A stretch of DNA of 64,000 bases from Rapana venosa (GCA_028751875.1 CM054157.1:149166-213165), one strand, 5' to 3'; positions 23,027 to 33,440 are shown, counted from the first letter of the stretch. Notes: a model not told the origin generated them from the letters alone. Numbers and translations: made by a program.

Positions 23027-25731
23027 TGATACAAAGAACACCACTCATTATAAGCCTCAGTAACTTTGTAGATGGCTTTATATTCTGTATACATACATTT
23101 GTATAGGTATCTAATTTTTTCCAAGTACTGATCAATACATATGCTTTGTTAATGCACTGGGTTTTTCTGATTGTTTTGGTTTGTTTTTTGTTACGGGGTT
23201 TTTTGTGTGTATTTTAGGGGGGAGGGGGGGGGGTGGGGGGGGGGTTATTATAGGGTTGGGTTTGTTGTTTTTTGGGGGGTTGTTTTTTTTATTTGGGGGG
23301 GGTTGCTCACTAAAGTAGAGAGATCAGCCAGTCCTAAGAATCCAAGGTTCATCTATGCCGTCTATGGCGAGATTTGATGTATACAACCATTTTTGCCCAC
23401 CATTAGCTTGATTAGAAGAGCTCTACATTTCTACTTTGGAACGGGTTATAAAAAAAAAAATTTTTTTTGGGGGGGGGGGGGGGGGGGGGGGGGTTCCTCT
23501 GAAGAGCTCCGAGGTTCACAATGATTGGTAGGATTTTGCTATGTATACATGTACCATACAATAACATGCAACAGTTTCTGCCACATGAGGTAGCCACATC
23601 CCAAATTCAGGGATTGTATGCTGGACACATGATTTGATTGTGTTTTCTTACCACAGAGCACTGATGTAAATTTACGCGGATATTTATTTAATTTACTTCA
23701 TCAAACCTAAGATTTCCCCCCTCTGTTTTCATATCAGAACTATCCACCTTCATAACCATGTCCTATCAACCCTGCTAAAGTATCGACCTGTAGTGAGTGC
23801 TGTGTGTGTGTGTGTGTGCTTTTGAAAAACATTTGACTATTGAAATTTTATTTCATAGATTTTGTCTGTAGCACACCATGTTTGTAATATCTGTTTGTTT
23901 AAACTATTGATTATTTATCATTGATTGCATGACTCATTGACTGTGTAAGATTAGGTTGAATGCATGTGATTTGATTTGTCTTTGCAAGATATAGCGCTAT
24001 ATAAGTTCCATTAATTATTATTATTATTATTATTATTCAAGGGACTGAAGTTGAACAGTTTTAACCACTTGGCCATAGAGCCTCCATCATATCATAAGCC
24101 AGGTACAGCATTTTGTACCTGGGGACACACAAAAACAAAGGTTACACAAAGTAACTATAGATAGATAGACAGGTGTTATCTCCAGACGGATAATAGGTCA
24201 TAACTCATAAGAGGTCACTGCTCACAACAATATATATGCCAATAACTTAAAATGCAAATTTCATGTATAGATTGTAAGCAATACAGGCGGCTTTGGAAAT
24301 ATCAAAAACAATAACAGTATGTGGCCCTGGGTACAAGATAATTCATCAGTTAGCTATTGATATATATAGATATGCATATTGTCATGGCCTACATTATCAA
24401 TAAAATGCTGTTATGCTTTGAAGTGTTCAGGGGACTGCCTTCACCCATGGTAAGGCTCCTACTCCTAGCCTATGGGTATGAACTAGTAATCTCCATGATA
24501 ACATCATCTGAAGCCAGAGTATGGGTGCTAAACAAGTATTTATATATATATATATATATATATAATAATAATACTATATATATATAATAATTATTATATA
24601 TATATGGCGGGGTATTTGAAAACAGCCACAATATGCAAACTTCTCAGCTATGTCCATAATTTACAGTCTCACAGTAATTCCCAGGTGTGATGAGCTAAAC
24701 AGAGTGCATGAATTATATATTCCGGGTGACCCCTTGAGTACATAAACCTCCCTGACATGACATGACAAGATACAACAAAAACAGTGTAACTTTTCTATTG
24801 CTCATAATCACAAAAACAGTGTAACTTTTCTATTGCTCATAATCTTTTTATCATTCTTCCAAATGCATCGATCCGGTTTACACCTAACAAATTTGTTTTT
24901 CAACAATAAGTTTTTATCTTTTACCCTAAAACATTTTTTTTTAATTCCTGTAAGGTTTACAGAACTTTTTATTTGTAATATTTTTTTACAGTGTTCTTTT
25001 TATTATTACTTATTTCAACACAAGATGTGACGGGGTGCAGGTTAGAGTTTTGACTCATTTGAGCTAGTGGTGTGATAACTGATGATATGGGTTCAAGCCA
25101 ACATAGCTCCAGGCCCCATATCTACTATGGGATTTTTTTCCATGGATGTTAACATCAGCACCAACTCACTCCCCAGAAAGTCCCTCAGATGAGACTTTAG
25201 TTTAAAAAGACTCCTGATAAAAGTACAAACACAGACAGAATATCATTGCCGCTTTTTAAAACCTGCTTTGCCTTTTGTAGAGTAGGCCATGGTGGGGTAG
25301 GAATGAACTGTCTTGAAGTTGGAATGCAGCGACTCAATCATTTAATGGTTGGCTGTACTGATGTATGTTTTACTGTACGGTACTGTATGATGTATAGTAT
25401 ACACAAGACAATCTTCACCCTGGCAAATCTCGGAGCTCTAGCTGTGAAAGACAGGGAATAAAGAAGACCAAGAAAAGCAATTATGTAAACGGCAGACAGT
25501 AATATCAGAGGAGAAAAAATCATCGAATATTAGTATGCACATTTTACAACTGTGTTCTTAATCTAAATTCTAATGACAAAAAAAAAAAATTATGTTTTTC
25601 ATTACCAATTTTCATATATTATATATATATATATATGCTATATATATATTTATATATATATATATATCCATAAGTATAGATAGATATATATTTGATATAG
25701 ATGATAATATATATATATATCGATTATATAT

Positions 25732-25778
<47 letters not shown>

Positions 25779-26511
25779 AATATATATATATATTAGAAGT
25801 TTATAATCTATTACCAAAAAATAAGTAATGCAAAGATCAATATACTTGTTACATCACATAGACTAAAAGGGTCACTTACCATAATTTTGTAATGAACTCA
25901 TAACAGCATTTAACAACAGTTTCTTTCCTTCTAAATCATATGCTACACTGATTGTGATACAGTATTACTGAGTACTGAACATAGTGAAACAGATAGTGAT
26001 AAGGTCATGTATAAAGCACAATATTTGAATTTTGATAAATGAATGATAAGACTATGTGTATTATTATGAAAACTGTCGGTTTCTTAACTAAGAGTAAGGG
26101 CGGGGGGGGGTCCCCATGAAGGACATTTTTATACCGTAGCACTTGACAATGTGTATAAATCGGACATTATGATACTCAAATTGGGCATTCAGTAACCATG
26201 CAATATTTATTTTAATCACATACATCAATTTTAAATATTAATAAATTATCCTTTATATGAATGAATAAGATAATTAAATGGAAAGAATCTCTCAATCCAG
26301 TCAAGGTATGCTATTGGAATGCAACATTAAACAGGTGCTGAGAAGAGATCATCAGGTAGGATTAACCATCACAACACTGTCGTGAGCATGAGTCACTCAA
26401 AGCACCCATGACTAAATTTCACTCCAAAACGCAAGTTCAGTACACTAACATAAGACAGCTTTTCACTCCTTGCTTAAGTTAAAACTATTATACAAAATTG
26501 TGAAGTCCTTT
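22449..26511. repeat. 4 kb duplicated block, copy 2, inside the Polinton
   Basis: Direct copy of 6,112-10,150 with long perfectly identical stretches. Junctions are CATATATG on the left and TTTAAAACA on the right, both with a few bases of similarity to the other copy's edge. No target-site duplication or inverted ends are seen, so it does not look like an ordinary transposon. It separates two Polinton arms and replaces the middle of the integrase gene. Confidence 0.9.
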
Positions 26512-26512
26512 A

Positions 26513-27280
26513 AAACATCAAGTATTAGTTAAAAGAGGAATACCTGGAAATCATAGATCACAAGCAATAGTGGAGAGCTTTAATAAGCAATTAGCAGAAA
26601 GACGTTTTAGTTATCAATATGATAAAGAAATGATTACAGATAAAACTAATACAGAATGGGTTAGAAGATTATCAAAAGTTATAAGTGTTATGAATAATGA
26701 AATAAATAAAGTATCAGGTTTAATAATAATAATAATAATAATAATGTATGGAATTTATATAGCGCTGAATCTTGTAAAGCAACAAATCAAAGCGCTCAGA
26801 TTTTATTTCATACCACTTTAAGTTGAAATTCGGGCTGCTCTCCCCGGGGAGAGCGGGAGAACGCGTCGCTACTTAGCGCTGCGCCACCCTTTCACCCTTT
26901 TTTTTTTTTTTTTTTTTTTTCCTGCAGCTGTATTTGTTTCCCTATCAGAGTGGCTTTTTTCTAAGAATTTTAAACCTGTAGACGCTATCAAAGAAGGGAA
27001 GCTTCTAACACAAAGCCCAAAAAAGAAATCATTAACTATATCAAATAAAAAAGTAAAAGGTAAAGTTGATACTTCTATCTTTAATAAAAAAAAAGTTAGA
27101 TATTTATATGCTCCAGGAGAAGTTGAGGGAGGAGATAGAAAACGTGCAACTGATCCAATTTGGTCAACAAGAATATATGAAGTTAAGAGTATACTAGAAA
27201 CTAATCCTCCTGTTTATTATTTAAGAGAACCTGGTCCTCAAAGAACTTTTGTTAAAGAGGAATTACAGATCGTTCCATAA
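26513..27280 (+). pseudogene. Polinton integrase, C-terminal part, split by a SINE
   Basis: Integrases of the retroviral DDE type insert Polinton DNA into the host genome. Before the SINE the frame reads IPGNHRSQAIVESFNKQLAE; the Glu of VESFNK (codon 26,573-26,575) matches the third catalytic acid of the DD(35)E triad. After the SINE (from about 26,957) the frame contains KPVDAIKEGK, VRYLYAPGEVEGGDRKRATD and PIWS, a conserved C-terminal domain of Polinton integrases, and ends with TAA at 27,280. The zinc-binding N-terminus and the first two catalytic Asp residues are missing, lost at the 4 kb block. It converges tail to tail with the polymerase gene. Clearly non-functional as it stands. Confidence 0.8.
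26719..26925 (-). mobile_element. SINE-B inserted in the integrase
   Basis: Read on the minus strand: a T/A-rich end, then GGTGGCGCAGCGCTAAGTAG (A-box-like), GCGTTCTCCCGCTCTCCCC, a GCCCGAATTTC segment in B-box position, and the tail TCAGCGCTATATAAATTCC followed by an ATT repeat. The tail equals the 3' end of the L2-like LINE at 55.8 kb, so this is probably a tRNA-derived SINE mobilised by that LINE type. The exact right edge (to about 26,955) is unclear and no target duplication is evident. Confidence 0.65.
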
Positions 27281-27284
27281 CCAA

Positions 27285-28975
27285 AAGGTAAAGTTGTTAT
27301 TCCATCATTACATATATATCTTTTATCATCAAAAGGATTTAATGATACCTTATTTACTTCATTAATATACATATTATGTTTCTCAGAGTTCAATCTATAC
27401 ATTTTATTTAATTGTATCTCAGCATTATATAAACAATTTTTATAATTATCAAACTTAATATCTTTTTTTACTATTGATGAACTAATTCCTTTTAACTTTT
27501 TTTTTTCTGTTAAATCGGAAAGTGTTTATGCATAAGCCTTACTTCTTAGAAAAACTATTTCATTCATAATTTTTCCATTTAATTCATCTTTGAACTTACC
27601 AATTACTTTTTTATTGTCTTTTGAGTATAAATAATAATCTTCTGGATAATCAGATGTATCTAATTCATCTATAATACTTTTCATATCTTCATATATATCT
27701 TTTGATTTAATTGATAAGAAGTTTGCATCATATCCTCGCAACTATTTATTATCTTTCCATAGTTCATTTTTTTATTTCAAATAAAATTTATACATTAACT
27801 GTTTTAAACCCATCAAAAATAACTTGTCCCAAATATATTGGTTTATTTAAACTTAAAAAATTGTTACATTGTTAACAATAGAAAACTAAGTTATCATTAA
27901 ATAAAATTTGGGAATTTTTTAAAAATTTTGGTTTTAAATTTAAAAATTTCTTTTACTTTTTTAGGATCATTTTTTTTGGTTTTAATATCACATCTTTTTT
28001 TAATTTTTCCATAGCCCCTTCCAAGAATCTTTATTCTTTAAATTTCCCCCATAAGCCCTTTTTCAAAATATGTTTTGGTTTTTATTCTTTGAGAAGTTTT
28101 AAAAATTCAATATATTTTTTAACCAGTTCACTTTCTTCAAAAGATATTGTTTTGTAAACCTTATTTTATTTTTAAAAACCTATTTTTTATATATTTTTTT
28201 AAAAATAAAAAGATGAACAACATGTTTCTTTTTATCATAAAAAGGGTTAGAAATATTTTTTTTTTCTTTTCCTAGTTTTGCATTTTGTTTTTCTAAATTT
28301 TTTAATTGTTTAATCTAAATAACATTTTTTCTTTGGGTGCATTTTCTGGAGCTAAAAAAAGGATTTTAAAAGTTTTCTTTTTAAATTCATCTGGGGTATT
28401 CTAAGTTTACATTCAACTATATATCCTCTTCCTTTTGGGGGTTTAAATTAAAAATTTGGATTTTTCTTCCCCTTGAAAAACTCTTGTTGGTAAATTTTTG
28501 ATTCATTGCCCATCCATATAAAATTTTTAGCACTAAAAAAGTAGATAAATTTTAATCATCAAAAAATTTTCCAAAAACAAAAGGGTTTAGTTTTTAGAAA
28601 AAAAAATTTTTTTTCATTTTTTTTTTTTTTTAATTTTTTAATTTTTTTTTTTTTTTTTTAAAAATTTTAAGTTTTAAATTTTTTATTTTTTTTTTTAATT
28701 TTCAACCCGTTTTTCCTTTTTCCCCTTTTTTTTCCTTTTTTTTAAAACCTTAAAACATTTACCAAAAAAACCCCCTTTAACCCCAAAAATTTAAATTTTA
28801 ATTCATATTTTAAAACCCCAAAAAAATTTAAATTTTTTTAAAAAAACCCCAATTAAACCCAAAAAACTAAAAAATTTTATGATGTTTTAAAAAAAAAAAT
28901 TTTTAAAAGTTCAAAAGCATCTGCAAAATTAATATATTTTTTTAAATAAGGTTTGGATAATCCTTTTTAAAAGTT
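27285..28975 (-). pseudogene. Polinton DNA polymerase B, C-terminal half, scrambled
   Basis: Continuation of the polymerase N-terminal frame. From 27,741 to 27,526 the minus strand reads YLYSKDNKKVIGKFKDELNG and KIMNEIVFLRSKAYA, characteristic of the Polinton polymerase after the palm. After a frameshift near 27,510 it continues with KDIKFDNYKNCLYNAEIQ and ends about 5 bp from the integrase stop. Where the catalytic palm motif with two Asp (DTDS type) is expected, the legible sequence is GYDANFLSI, so the motif is altered. Between about 27,770 and 28,975 the DNA is dominated by expanded A/T/C/G runs and no frame is legible. That may be consensus error, not decay. Confidence 0.7.
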
Positions 28976-30826
28976 TTACTTTTTAAAATTTTTTTCCCCC
29001 AAAATTTTGTCATGAAGATATTTTTTTTTTAAAATTTGGTTTTTTTTTAAAGTTGAAAACCATTTATCTACATCAGGTAATTCTGTTTCTTTAAATCTTT
29101 TAAATGAATCAACATACTCATAAGAATAAATACCTTTTTGTTTTAATAAGAAATAGTTATCATTTTTTATTTTCTCTTTTTCTTCTTGATACTTCTTATT
29201 ATCTGTTCTATGTAATTTATTTAAGTCTTTATCATTTAGTATAAATTCTTTTTTACCTTTATTTAATTCATTAGTATCAATTTCATAATTTTTAAATTCT
29301 TTTTCTAAAATAGGAAACTCTTTTAATGATTTTGCCACATCTGCTAAACCTTTTTGAAAAAATCTATATGAATCTAAAAATCTTAACTTTTTATATCTTG
29401 ATCCATATTCTATTGCAATATACTCTTCTGAATTTTTTGATAATGTTGTTACTTTATTATATTCATCTTCATATTTCATAAGTTCTTCAATTATAAAGTG
29501 AAAATCATAGTTAGAACCATTGTGAAAGAAGACAGGTATTAACTTTGAACACTTTCCTTCTTTGTTATTACATGATAGACAAGCAGCACCTCTATAGTTT
29601 CCTGTAAAATGATTATGCTCTCTTATCTTATGTTCTCCTTTATAGTGGTTTTCACAATTATAACAGTATAAATCTTCATTTATAAATTCTTCTTTACAAT
29701 CAGGACAAGATTCTAATTCTTCAAATTCTTTTTTACAAATATAACAAGAAGTTGCTTCTTGAAATTCTTTTTCTTGTTGTTTACTTAACATTGGTTCTTT
29801 CTTTTCATTTAGATAAACTTGATACATAATTTGTTTATAAATTTTAACTATCTCTTTAACAAACTTTTCTTTTGCATCATTTCCTATATATGAGAAATAT
29901 TCTGATTTAAAAATATGTGGATGATTTGATTTTACATAAATACCATAACTATTTATTTCTTGTTTAAATATTTTATTTGTATATGATTCATTAGGATTAG
30001 GTTGTAATGTCTTAATAGGAATATTATATGCTTCAAAATCACAATATATAGTAAAAGGAAGTTTTTCTTTATAATGATAATTTTTATATTCAAGAATATT
30101 CTTTCCTTTCTTTGGCATTATAATGCTGCAAGGTTTATGATTTAAACAAATCTCTTGGTGACTTTCTAATGTTTCTTTTCTTCTAAATCCATTTAGACAA
30201 TTTCTACATGTAAATAATTTATGTTTACCAGTATATAAGAAACTATCTAAATCTTTAATTAAACAGTAGTGAGTGTTAGTGTTATCTTCTAAATATAATA
30301 AATCAATAACTACTTCACTTTCAAAATCAGAAGTAAATACAGGATCTAATGATGTTTTATCTTTTGGATTTGATAATGCAAATACATTAATAGATAAATT
30401 ATTTTGTTTTTCTACTTTTGGAATATCTTTAATACATACTGGATATTCAATATCTTTCATATTTAACTCATCTTCATATGGTTTATATTTTGTCACTCTT
30501 TCTTTATTATCATTTGCTGGAAATAATTTAGAAAGTATAGCCCATGTAAAGCATTTTGTATCATTTAAGTTTTTAACATTAATAATATTTGATGATTTAA
30601 ATTGTAATGGAATATAAGATGAAGCTCTCAGATAATTAACTTTATATTGTTTTACTTCTGTATATAATATTTTACTAAATACAAAGCCACTTCCTTTTTC
30701 TTGAAATCTATCAACCCAAGCACTAAACTTATCAATTAAATTAGCAAAGAAACTATTAAGATTTTTTTCAGATTTTATAGTTTCTATTGGATGTGAATAA
30801 TAAGTATCTATTTTATCAAATGCCAT
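28976..30826 (-). CDS. Polinton protein-primed DNA polymerase B, N-terminal and exonuclease half
   Basis: Open for 616 codons. In order: a CFTWAIL segment (about 92-98) found near the N-terminus of these polymerases; a C2H2-like finger CRNCLNGFRRKETLESHQEIC (207-227) given as two halves, C207-C210 and H223-C227; exonuclease motif I in YCDFEAYN (Asp263, Glu265); a cysteine cluster (361-391); an HNH-like REHNHFTGNYRGAACLSC (402-419); exonuclease motif II in NGSNYDFHF (Asn439, Asp441); and RFLDSYRFFQKG (482-493). Such enzymes replicate linear genomes from a terminal protein and proofread 3' to 5'. Exonuclease III and the polymerase palm would follow but lie in the scrambled stretch; the last 20 or so residues here are already unreliable. 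The start ATG at 30,826 is 18 bp after the preceding ORF. Confidence 0.85.
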   Translation of the reverse strand: MAFDKIDTYYSHPIETIKSEKNLNSFFANLIDKFSAWVDRFQEKGSGFVFSKILYTEVKQYKVNYLRASSYIPLQFKSSNIINVKNLNDTKCFTWAILSKLFPANDNKERVTKYKPYEDELNMKDIEYPVCIKDIPKVEKQNNLSINVFALSNPKDKTSLDPVFTSDFESEVVIDLLYLEDNTNTHYCLIKDLDSFLYTGKHKLFTCRNCLNGFRRKETLESHQEICLNHKPCSIIMPKKGKNILEYKNYHYKEKLPFTIYCDFEAYNIPIKTLQPNPNESYTNKIFKQEINSYGIYVKSNHPHIFKSEYFSYIGNDAKEKFVKEIVKIYKQIMYQVYLNEKKEPMLSKQQEKEFQEATSCYICKKEFEELESCPDCKEEFINEDLYCYNCENHYKGEHKIREHNHFTGNYRGAACLSCNNKEGKCSKLIPVFFHNGSNYDFHFIIEELMKYEDEYNKVTTLSKNSEEYIAIEYGSRYKKLRFLDSYRFFQKGLADVAKSLKEFPILEKEFKNYEIDTNELNKGKKEFILNDKDLNKLHRTDNKKYQEEKEKIKNDNYFLLKQKGIYSYEYVDSFKRFKETELPDVDKWFSTLKKNQILKKKYLHDKILGEKNFKK

Positions 30827-30844
30827 AGGTGTTGTAAATTCACA

Positions 30845-30997
30845 TTAAAAAAATATTTTAAGTTTACTAGGAAACACTTCTAAAGTAACCTCATCTTTTA
30901 ATTTATTAATGTATGCAGTTATATCTTCTTCATCAATATAATCAATGATAGTTTCTTTGATTATATCTTTAAATACTTTGGATTTTTTATCGACCAT
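30845..30997 (-). CDS. Small acidic/basic helical ORF, 50 residues
   Basis: Opens MVDKKSKVFKDIIKETIIDY and closes with VFPSKLKIFF and a stop, 18 bp before the polymerase start. It fills the gap between the zinc-ribbon gene and the polymerase exactly and uses the same codon style. Predicted largely helical; family not recognised. Confidence 0.5.
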   Translation of the reverse strand: MVDKKSKVFKDIIKETIIDYIDEEDITAYINKLKDEVTLEVFPSKLKIFF

Positions 30998-31031
30998 TTT
31001 ATTAGATAATAATTTGAATTAGGTATATTCT

Positions 31032-31244
31032 TTATATTTTAATTTTATAGTAATTTGGGTTTCTTTCCATAAATTCTCGATATGCTTGTTTATACTTCTC
31101 TATGTTTCTTTCACGATGATTTTTCTTAATAAAATATTGACATTCTTTACATTTAGCTTTTAACCCATCTGGAGCTTTGGATTCTTTATAATAATGATTA
31201 TATAATTTTAAACAATGACATCCAGTACAAATTTTACCTTCCAT
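31032..31244 (-). CDS. Small zinc-ribbon protein
   Basis: Seventy residues with two cysteine pairs, CTGC (near residue 6) and CKEC (near residue 33), separated by about 25 residues including DGLKAKC, then a basic RERNIEKYKQAYREFMERN tail. This resembles the small HNH/endonuclease VII-like zinc ribbons common in phages and large DNA viruses, although the HNH histidines cannot be placed. Probably nucleic-acid binding. It lies 1 bp after the ATPase stop and 34 bp before the 50-residue ORF. Confidence 0.65.
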   Translation of the reverse strand: MEGKICTGCHCLKLYNHYYKESKAPDGLKAKCKECQYFIKKNHRERNIEKYKQAYREFMERNPNYYKIKI

Positions 31245-31245
31245 T

Positions 31246-31845
31246 TTAATAATAAATTTTATAATCTGTAGGTTGTTCTGTTTTTAAAATTAATTTTAAA
31301 TGCTTAATTTTCTTTAATTTATTTTTTACTTCATTGCGTTTTTCTTTAGATTCTATTACATCATTTTCTTGTAAACAGTCATCATAACTATCTCGATCTT
31401 TACAAAAAAATAAACATACCCATTTTACTTGTTCTCTAAAATCTTTTAAAACTGCGTTATATTTTTGTGTTAAAATCCATACAGAAATATTTACATGTCT
31501 ACCACTAAAAGCCAACATTGATAAAGAGTTTCTTTTTTTGACAATATCTTTTTCTGCTGAGCAATCATCTATTATAAAAAGAGTTTCATATCCTTTCAAT
31601 TCATTATAATAATATTCTAAACATTCATTAAGTTTATTTCCTGGATTAATAATAAATATTTGATTATCTTTTATAACAAATTCTCGTTCATGATAAGTTT
31701 TATTATGTTTGAAAGTAGGACAAAATATTACTATATAATCGTAATAATATTTATATTCTGTTTCAAGAAGATCTAATATAAATTTAGTCTTTCCACATTC
31801 TGTTGCTCCACAAATAATTGCACAATGAGGTTTTTTAGGAAACAT
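31246..31845 (-). CDS. A32/FtsK-like genome-packaging ATPase
   Basis: One intact frame of 199 residues. Walker A is GATECGKT (13-20); Walker B is LFIIDD (89-94); a sensor-like ILTQKY segment follows (124-129), and LKDFREQVKWVCLFFC lies further on. Together these fit the short packaging ATPases of Polintons and adintoviruses, which drive viral DNA into the capsid. Length is in the usual range for the family, slightly short. It is separated by 1 bp from genes on both sides. A diverged, broken relative is seen at 62.30-62.89 kb. Confidence 0.85.
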   Translation of the reverse strand: MFPKKPHCAIICGATECGKTKFILDLLETEYKYYYDYIVIFCPTFKHNKTYHEREFVIKDNQIFIINPGNKLNECLEYYYNELKGYETLFIIDDCSAEKDIVKKRNSLSMLAFSGRHVNISVWILTQKYNAVLKDFREQVKWVCLFFCKDRDSYDDCLQENDVIESKEKRNEVKNKLKKIKHLKLILKTEQPTDYKIYY

Positions 31846-31846
31846 T

Positions 31847-32266
31847 TTACTCCATATAAAATGGGTCAGGTTTCTCAGGTTCAGATTTTACTTCTTTTGT
31901 TTCATTTTTATTTGTTTTCCATTTTTGGATTAATTTATTTCCAAAGTAAAAACCGCCAACTCCAACACCAACCAAAACCAAAAGGGCAATATCTGATGTT
32001 TTATATATATTTACTTCTTTTGGTTTTTCTATTATTTTATTTTGATTATATTCTTCTTCTTGTGTTATTATTTTTTCTTTGTGTTCTTTGTTTTTTAATT
32101 CTAAACGTTTTAATCTATTACGTTCAGCTAAACGTTTTCCTGCTGTAACTCTTCCAGGATTTTTCTCTTTAGTCACTTTTTCTATCTTCTTCTCCTCCTT
32201 CTGTATTTCTTGTTTCTCCTCTTTCTGTGTTTCTTGTTTCTCCATTTTCTTTAGAAGAAAAATCAA
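31847..32266 (-). CDS. Basic protein with one transmembrane segment
   Basis: Lys/Glu/Gln-rich repeats (EKQETQKEEKQEIQKEEKK) precede a basic block (NPGRVTAGKRLAERNRLKRL), then a coiled stretch, a single hydrophobic helix (IALLVLVGVGVGGFYFG, about 91-107) and a short charged tail ending at PFYME. The PGRVTAGKRLAERNR-type segment occurs in other Polinton-associated proteins in my recollection; function is unknown, plausibly a virion-membrane or DNA-binding component. The first Met lies within the preceding gene; the internal Met at 32,245 (MEKQET) is an alternative start. Overlap with the 171-residue ORF is 98 bp. Confidence 0.7.
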   Translation of the reverse strand: MIFLLKKMEKQETQKEEKQEIQKEEKKIEKVTKEKNPGRVTAGKRLAERNRLKRLELKNKEHKEKIITQEEEYNQNKIIEKPKEVNIYKTSDIALLVLVGVGVGGFYFGNKLIQKWKTNKNETKEVKSEPEKPDPFYME

Positions 32267-32684
32267 TATGATTAGCAGAAATTAAAGCAACAGCTACTGG
32301 ACCTAAAAGATTTCCAAATCTATAATAAAGTTCACAAGAAATAGAACCAAGGGTATTTGAGACTATAGGATCATTTGTTAAATCATCTGATAAATAATCA
32401 ACGTCTTTTACTTCAATGAAATAATTAAGTGTTTTTATATATATACTAATTAACGATTTTCCAATACTTTTTGCCATTTTCGCTCCAAGAGCTGATTGAT
32501 ATCTAGCATAATAATCATCAACTTCTTCAGGTGTAAAAGATTGAACTTCTTCAACAGTTATTTGTTTTCCAAGATACCTTTTAGAATTCCCTGTTGTTAT
32601 TAACTGATATAATCTTTCTTTTTTAATATGATTATATTCTGTTTTAATTGTTTGAATATTTTCAAGTAATTCATCGGCTTCCAT
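32169..32684 (-). CDS. Unrecognised Polinton protein, 171 residues
   Basis: Starts at the CTTATAAAAATGG motif. Contains TVEEVQSFTPEEVDDYYARY (about 42-61) and a more hydrophobic C-terminal half (GNLLGPVAVALISANH) before a charged tail, GETRNTERGETRNTEGG, that overlaps the next gene. Position between the capsid-like gene and the ATPase suggests a virion or morphogenesis role, which is inference. It is uninterrupted, unlike its neighbour upstream. Confidence 0.65.
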   Translation of the reverse strand: MEADELLENIQTIKTEYNHIKKERLYQLITTGNSKRYLGKQITVEEVQSFTPEEVDDYYARYQSALGAKMAKSIGKSLISIYIKTLNYFIEVKDVDYLSDDLTNDPIVSNTLGSISCELYYRFGNLLGPVAVALISANHIDFSSKENGETRNTERGETRNTEGGEEDRKSD

Positions 32685-32693
32685 TTTTATAAG
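32681..32693 (-). promoter_or_regulatory. Start-codon motif CTTATAAAAATGG (copy 2)
   Basis: Exact 13-base match to the motifs at 22,390-22,402 and 34,398-34,410, ending in the first codon of the 171-residue gene. Confidence 0.55.
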
Positions 32694-32705
32694 ATAGAAT
32701 TTGAT

Positions 32706-32843
32706 ATTAAGTTCTTATATAAGTTCTTATTAAGTTCTTATTAAGTTATTTATAAGTTCTTATTAAGTTATTTATAAGTTATTTATAAGTTCTTATTAAG
32801 TTCTTATTAAGTTCTTATGTAAGTTATTTATAAGTTACTCTAG
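32706..32843. repeat. 11 bp tandem array 1
   Basis: About 12 units of AAGTTCTTATT alternating with AAGTTATTTAT, period 11 with rare 12s. It lies between the capsid-like gene stop and the start motif of the 171-residue gene. Confidence 0.8.
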
Positions 32844-33440
32844 TCTAGTCACCATCTGTAAAATGCTTTCAGACAACACATTATCAGTATAATAAAATCC
32901 AATGAGATCTAGATGAGTAAGGTTAATATAAGATAATTCTGTTAGCTGTTGCGTATTAACGTTTATAATTACTTGGTCACTGGAAGAAATAGATTTGAAT
33001 TGATTACCATCACTTTGAATAGCAACAGTAATTCTAAGTGCTTCAACATCTAATTGTTGCCAAGCAATAGATATGCCTTTCATTAAATTGTCACTAACAC
33101 CAACAACACCACTAGGATTTGGGTCCTGTGCTCTAACAGAAATATCAAATATTATAGTGAATGTACTAGGTAAAGGCATTTGAGGAATAAACTGCAATTT
33201 TGTTGTGGCATTTTTATCCACCGAATCTTTTCTATGTAGGAGATACTGCCTCTGCTTAAAAGTATTTATTTCAATTTCACCTCTGCTTTGGTTCATTGGC
33301 ACAAGACTGATATGTAAGGGGCCAGAGTTCAACGCCTTTCTAAAAGTTTTTTCGAAAATGCTAAAGTAAACGTACGGACTTAAAAAATTCAAACTTGATG
33401 TCCCAATCAATAATAGGAACAAGGTGCCATTTGTTGTCAT
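32835..33440 (-). CDS. Capsid-like beta-rich protein, downstream frame
   Basis: A 201-codon frame. The beta-rich body includes PLHISLVPMNQSRGEIEINT, FIPQMPLPSTFTIIFDISVR, GVVGVSDNLMKGISIAWQQL and VIINVNTQQLTELSYINL. Alternating hydrophobic strands and loops without motifs suggest a jelly-roll type structural protein, by composition and position only. The first 30 or so codons (LFLLLIGTSSLNF) overlap the upstream ORF and look like out-of-frame translation; the real sequence probably enters this frame near 33,380. Stop overlaps the start of the 11 bp array. Minor capsid/penton is one possibility. Confidence 0.55.
   Translation of the reverse strand: MTTNGTLFLLLIGTSSLNFLSPYVYFSIFEKTFRKALNSGPLHISLVPMNQSRGEIEINTFKQRQYLLHRKDSVDKNATTKLQFIPQMPLPSTFTIIFDISVRAQDPNPSGVVGVSDNLMKGISIAWQQLDVEALRITVAIQSDGNQFKSISSSDQVIINVNTQQLTELSYINLTHLDLIGFYYTDNVLSESILQMVTRLE

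Noticed and set aside
22449..26511. The 4 kb block as a transposon
   Set aside because: No terminal repeats, no target duplication and no encoded protein; only a few bases of similarity at the junctions.
32706..32843. CRISPR array
   Set aside because: Repeats are 11 bp, head to tail, without spacers, and the genome is eukaryotic.
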